In this document: positions 62,037 to 64,000 of the stretch, piece by piece
Layout: each line of letters opens with the position of its first letter
How positions within the stretch are numbered: the stretch's first letter is position 1
Assembly: GCF_023149135.1 (NCBI RefSeq)
Contig: NZ_JAIWJX010000004.1
Coordinates: forward strand, 124,001 to 188,000
Reading direction: 5' to 3'
From: Fictibacillus marinisediminis
GTDB taxonomy: Bacteria > Bacillota > Bacilli > Bacillales > Fictibacillaceae
Length of the DNA: 64,000 nucleotides
Program-made: the position numbers and the translations under genes
The notes under the pieces: model-generated
The model's input: the letters and a program-made list of their open reading frames with translations, nothing else
What the model was told of the DNA's origin: nothing
Databases searched by the model: none

Positions 62037-62615
62037 TTATCTTTCGACTATTTTGTTCTCTGTTCCATTTAGAATTCTCTTTATATTTTGTCGATGAAGA
62101 ATAATTATTGATACGCTTATTAATAGAGAAAGTGCTATGATAACTTTATCTTCAAATATTAGACTGTAAATGAATAATGATATACAAGCCAACATTGAAC
62201 TTAGTGATACAAACTTAGTAAATATCATAGTTAACACAAATACAACAAAACCAACAAAAACGCCTAAAGGCGTCAAAAATAAGAAAACTCCAGTTGCTGT
62301 CGCAACAGCTTTTCCACCTTTAAAACTAGCAAATACAGAAAATATGTGTCCTAATATGGCTAATAAACCACATACAATAGGGTTAACCGTAGAACTAAGT
62401 ATTATCGGAAGTAAACAAGCAAGTGTACCTTTTAATATATCAGCAATTGCAACAATTACTCCTGCTTTTATGCCTAAAACTCTATAAGCATTAGTTGCAC
62501 CAAGATTAGCACTACCATAATTACGAATATCCTTCTTATAAAACATTTTACCGACTATTAAAACAAATGAAATTGAACCTATTAAATAACTTAAAATTAG
62601 AGTTAAAATGTTCAA
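62037..62615 (-). CDS. plsY: PlsY acyl-phosphate:glycerol-3-phosphate acyltransferase
   Basis: 192 residues with the PlsY signatures 'NYGSANLGATNAYRVLG' and 'ASFKGGKAVATATGVFL' between five membrane helices. PlsY makes lysophosphatidate for membrane phospholipids; the chromosome normally carries its own copy. On this plasmid it stands alone, flanked by CCCGTTAG-type repeats 6 nt past its end (61998-62030) and about 80 nt before its start (62697). Probably cargo. Confidence 0.9.
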   Translation of the reverse strand: MNILTLILSYLIGSISFVLIVGKMFYKKDIRNYGSANLGATNAYRVLGIKAGVIVAIADILKGTLACLLPIILSSTVNPIVCGLLAILGHIFSVFASFKGGKAVATATGVFLFLTPLGVFVGFVVFVLTMIFTKFVSLSSMLACISLFIYSLIFEDKVIIALSLLISVSIIILHRQNIKRILNGTENKIVER

Positions 62616-62750
62616 AGTAGTATTGTCTCCTCAATTAGTTTGTTATTATAAGTATTTCTCTTTGTTGTTTATTTTTTCCTTCAATCCTTCTCGCATTAAA
62701 CTGCCCCGTTAATTGATTAAAGAAATAACCTTTATACAGGGGCGGAATTT

Positions 62751-63074
62751 ATGAAAAAGACCATTGCAATAATTGGAGGATCTCAAAAGACTACATTTGA
62801 AAAAATGGCTAAGCGTCAGAATTGTAATATGATGTTCCATACCGGCAAGGTAAGGAATGGAGCCAGCAAGAAAGCTTTCAGAGCCATTGTAAAAAAATCA
62901 GATTGTGTAGTAATTCTTCTTGGTGCAATTGGACATGTTACCATGGATGTAGTGAAAGTGCTTTGTAAAGAATACCAGACACCAGTAGCCTATCATAGTG
63001 GAATGGGTGCGAGCGGCGCCATTGAGCTCGCTCTTCCATATGTTCAGCGGAAAAAGGATAATGTAGCAGCTTAA
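62751..63074 (+). CDS. DUF2325 protein
   Basis: 107 residues with a Rossmann-like start 'KKTIAIIGGSQKTTFEKMAK' and 'VVILLGAIGHVTMDVVKVLC', matching DUF2325 proteins of Bacillus plasmids and chromosomes. GGGGCGGA precedes the ATG. Function unknown; the family lies with plasmid maintenance or transfer genes. Confidence 0.75.
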   Translation: MKKTIAIIGGSQKTTFEKMAKRQNCNMMFHTGKVRNGASKKAFRAIVKKSDCVVILLGAIGHVTMDVVKVLCKEYQTPVAYHSGMGASGAIELALPYVQRKKDNVAA

Positions 63075-63124
63075 ATTAATTGATACTTATTACCTAAAAT
63101 GGGTTACAAAGGAAAAATACATAT

Positions 63125-63213
63125 GATATACTCATTTTAGTTAAATATTGAAAAGGGAACGCTCCCAAACCTACGTACAAGATACGTGGATTTGGGAGCG
63201 TTCTTTTTTTTGT
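63125..63213 (+). terminator. Leader hairpin/attenuator before the CpaB-like gene
   Basis: TATACT -10-like site (63127), leader block TTAGTTAAATATTGAAAAGG, then a long nested hairpin: GAACGCTCCCAAA/TTTGGGAGCGTTC outer, ACGTA/TACGT inner (63157-63203), then T9. About 25 nt separate it from the ribosome binding site. Confidence 0.75.
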
Positions 63214-63238
63214 CATCATCACTGGAGGGATTGAAAAG

Positions 63239-63973
63239 ATGAAAAAAATGAAACCATGGGTAAAAATGACGATCGGTTTTACCATTATGTTTGCTGTTAT
63301 AGGTTTTGTGGTTGCCTGGGACCTATTTATCAAGGATGAGATTGATTCTGTAGAAGTAGTAGTTGCTGCCAAAGACATTCCTTTGAAAGAGACAATTACG
63401 AAGGACATGCTAGGAGTCGAGAAGAGAAACAAAGGAACAGTAGTGAAGGGGACAGTACTTGCTAAAGATATGAACAAAATCATTGGCCAGTCACCTAAAA
63501 GCTCTATCCTTTCTAACTCTATAATGTCTACAGAAGAAATTGATTACGACAACCTGGTTCCCAATCCTGATAAAGGGGAAGCAATACGACCTATCCCTCA
63601 AGAATGGATTTACGCTAAGCCAGGCTCCTTAAGAAGAAAAGACAGAATTGATATCTACCTATGGCCGATTGAACAGAAAAATGAACTAGTAAAGAAAGCA
63701 AAGGGCAAAAATGCACCGGTTGTATCTCCTGTTCTATCAGAAATGGACCCGGATACTAAGGACGGTAAGAAAGCATTGCTTCAAAATGTACCCGTACTAT
63801 ATGCCAAAGATAATTCCAACAAAGAAGTAGTAAATACTGAAGGCAATCCTGAAGACCGATTAAATGGTTCAGCAATTATCAGTGAGCTTGAAGTGAACCT
63901 AAATCAAGATGACTTTGATTCCCTTATTCAAGTAGCAAAAGCCGGCTACAAATTATATATCACATACAACTAA
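63239..63973 (+). CDS. CpaB/RcpC-like SAF-domain pilus assembly protein
   Basis: 244 residues: one N-terminal membrane helix (about 8-30), SAF domain 'VEVVVAAKDIPLKETITKDM', then 'GQSPKSSILSNSIMSTEEID' and the RcpC-type 'GEAIRPIPQEWIYAKPGSLR' and 'RKDRIDIYLWP'. CpaB/RcpC proteins belong to Tad/Flp pilus systems. Together with two TadZ-like proteins in the window, this suggests a Tad-like machine whose other genes lie beyond 64 kb. GGAGGG precedes the ATG. Confidence 0.75.
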   Translation: MKKMKPWVKMTIGFTIMFAVIGFVVAWDLFIKDEIDSVEVVVAAKDIPLKETITKDMLGVEKRNKGTVVKGTVLAKDMNKIIGQSPKSSILSNSIMSTEEIDYDNLVPNPDKGEAIRPIPQEWIYAKPGSLRRKDRIDIYLWPIEQKNELVKKAKGKNAPVVSPVLSEMDPDTKDGKKALLQNVPVLYAKDNSNKEVVNTEGNPEDRLNGSAIISELEVNLNQDDFDSLIQVAKAGYKLYITYN

Positions 63974-63992
63974 GGCGAGAGGAGGGGTATCA

Positions 63993-64000
63993 ATGCAAAT
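63993..64000 (+). CDS. Start of next gene (cut by window end)
   Basis: ATG preceded by GAGGAGGGG at 6 nt, 20 nt after the CpaB-like stop. Only three codons are visible, so nothing can be said about the product except that it is cotranscribed. Confidence 0.5.

Overview
This window is low-GC Bacillaceae DNA with strong AGGAGG-type ribosome binding sites and GTG/TTG starts. It reads as part of a large conjugative plasmid. A Rep_3-type initiator sits behind a field of iterons at about 56.1-58.0 kb. An actin-like ParM/ParR partition locus lies behind three 226-bp tandem repeats at 17.2-19.7 kb. Gram-positive type IV secretion parts are present: PrgI, a VirB2-like pilin and a VirD4 coupling protein. 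Spore-related genes (an RsfA-like regulator and a 3' piece of sigK) point to a spore former such as the B. cereus group, Priestia or Peribacillus. I cannot settle the species from the sequence alone.

Layout. 0-1.3 kb (minus): transfer genes (VirB4-like N-terminus, PrgI, pilin). 1.4-4.3 kb: membrane and small proteins, a DUF1259 protein and a broken MATE exporter. 4.5-7.9 kb (minus): Toprim primase-like protein, DUF4258 protein, a TadZ-like ATPase fold and an HTH protein. 8.3-11.8 kb: Excalibur protein, Cys-rich copper-storage protein, a two-component system whose kinase is frameshifted, and a YdhK lipoprotein. 12.5-16.9 kb (minus): an uncharacterised three-gene operon, a degenerate tyrosine recombinase and a MerR-like regulator. 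17.2-19.7 kb: partition locus. 19.9-21.7 kb: two small DNA-binding-like proteins and an inverted-repeat-rich gap that is my oriT candidate. 21.7-32.7 kb (plus): replication-relaxation protein, VirD4, secreted ComEC-like metallo-beta-lactamase plus DUF3006, DUF3895, AbrB, S1-like protein, a second winged-helix protein and a second TadZ-like protein. 33-45.9 kb (plus): many small accessory genes, including a GNAT protein with two paralogous partners, RadC, ArdC, a c-di-GMP-I riboswitch operon and a lipoprotein, with an IS/DinB graveyard at 43-44 kb. 46-51 kb (minus): chromosome-like cargo (creatininase, APC permease, IclR, kinase, remnants). 51.3-53.8 kb (minus): a compact RiPP operon. 54-55.6 kb: sigK fragment and a kinase. 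56-58 kb: replication origin and rep. 58-64 kb: small genes, HEPN protein, RsfA, NarL-type response regulator, truncated nuclease lipoprotein, PlsY, DUF2325 and a CpaB-like SAF protein.

How it fits together. Many operons begin with a promoter, then a short leader with a nested, U-tailed hairpin, then the ribosome binding site. Four of these leaders form a clear sequence family on both strands, which suggests plasmid-wide control by attenuation/antitermination. One operon carries a c-di-GMP riboswitch, linking a plasmid membrane-protein operon to the host's motile/sessile switch. The most self-contained unfamiliar system is the RiPP locus: a 23-residue precursor, a ThiF/E1-like enzyme and an M50 protease, the two enzymes sharing a PqqD-like recognition domain.
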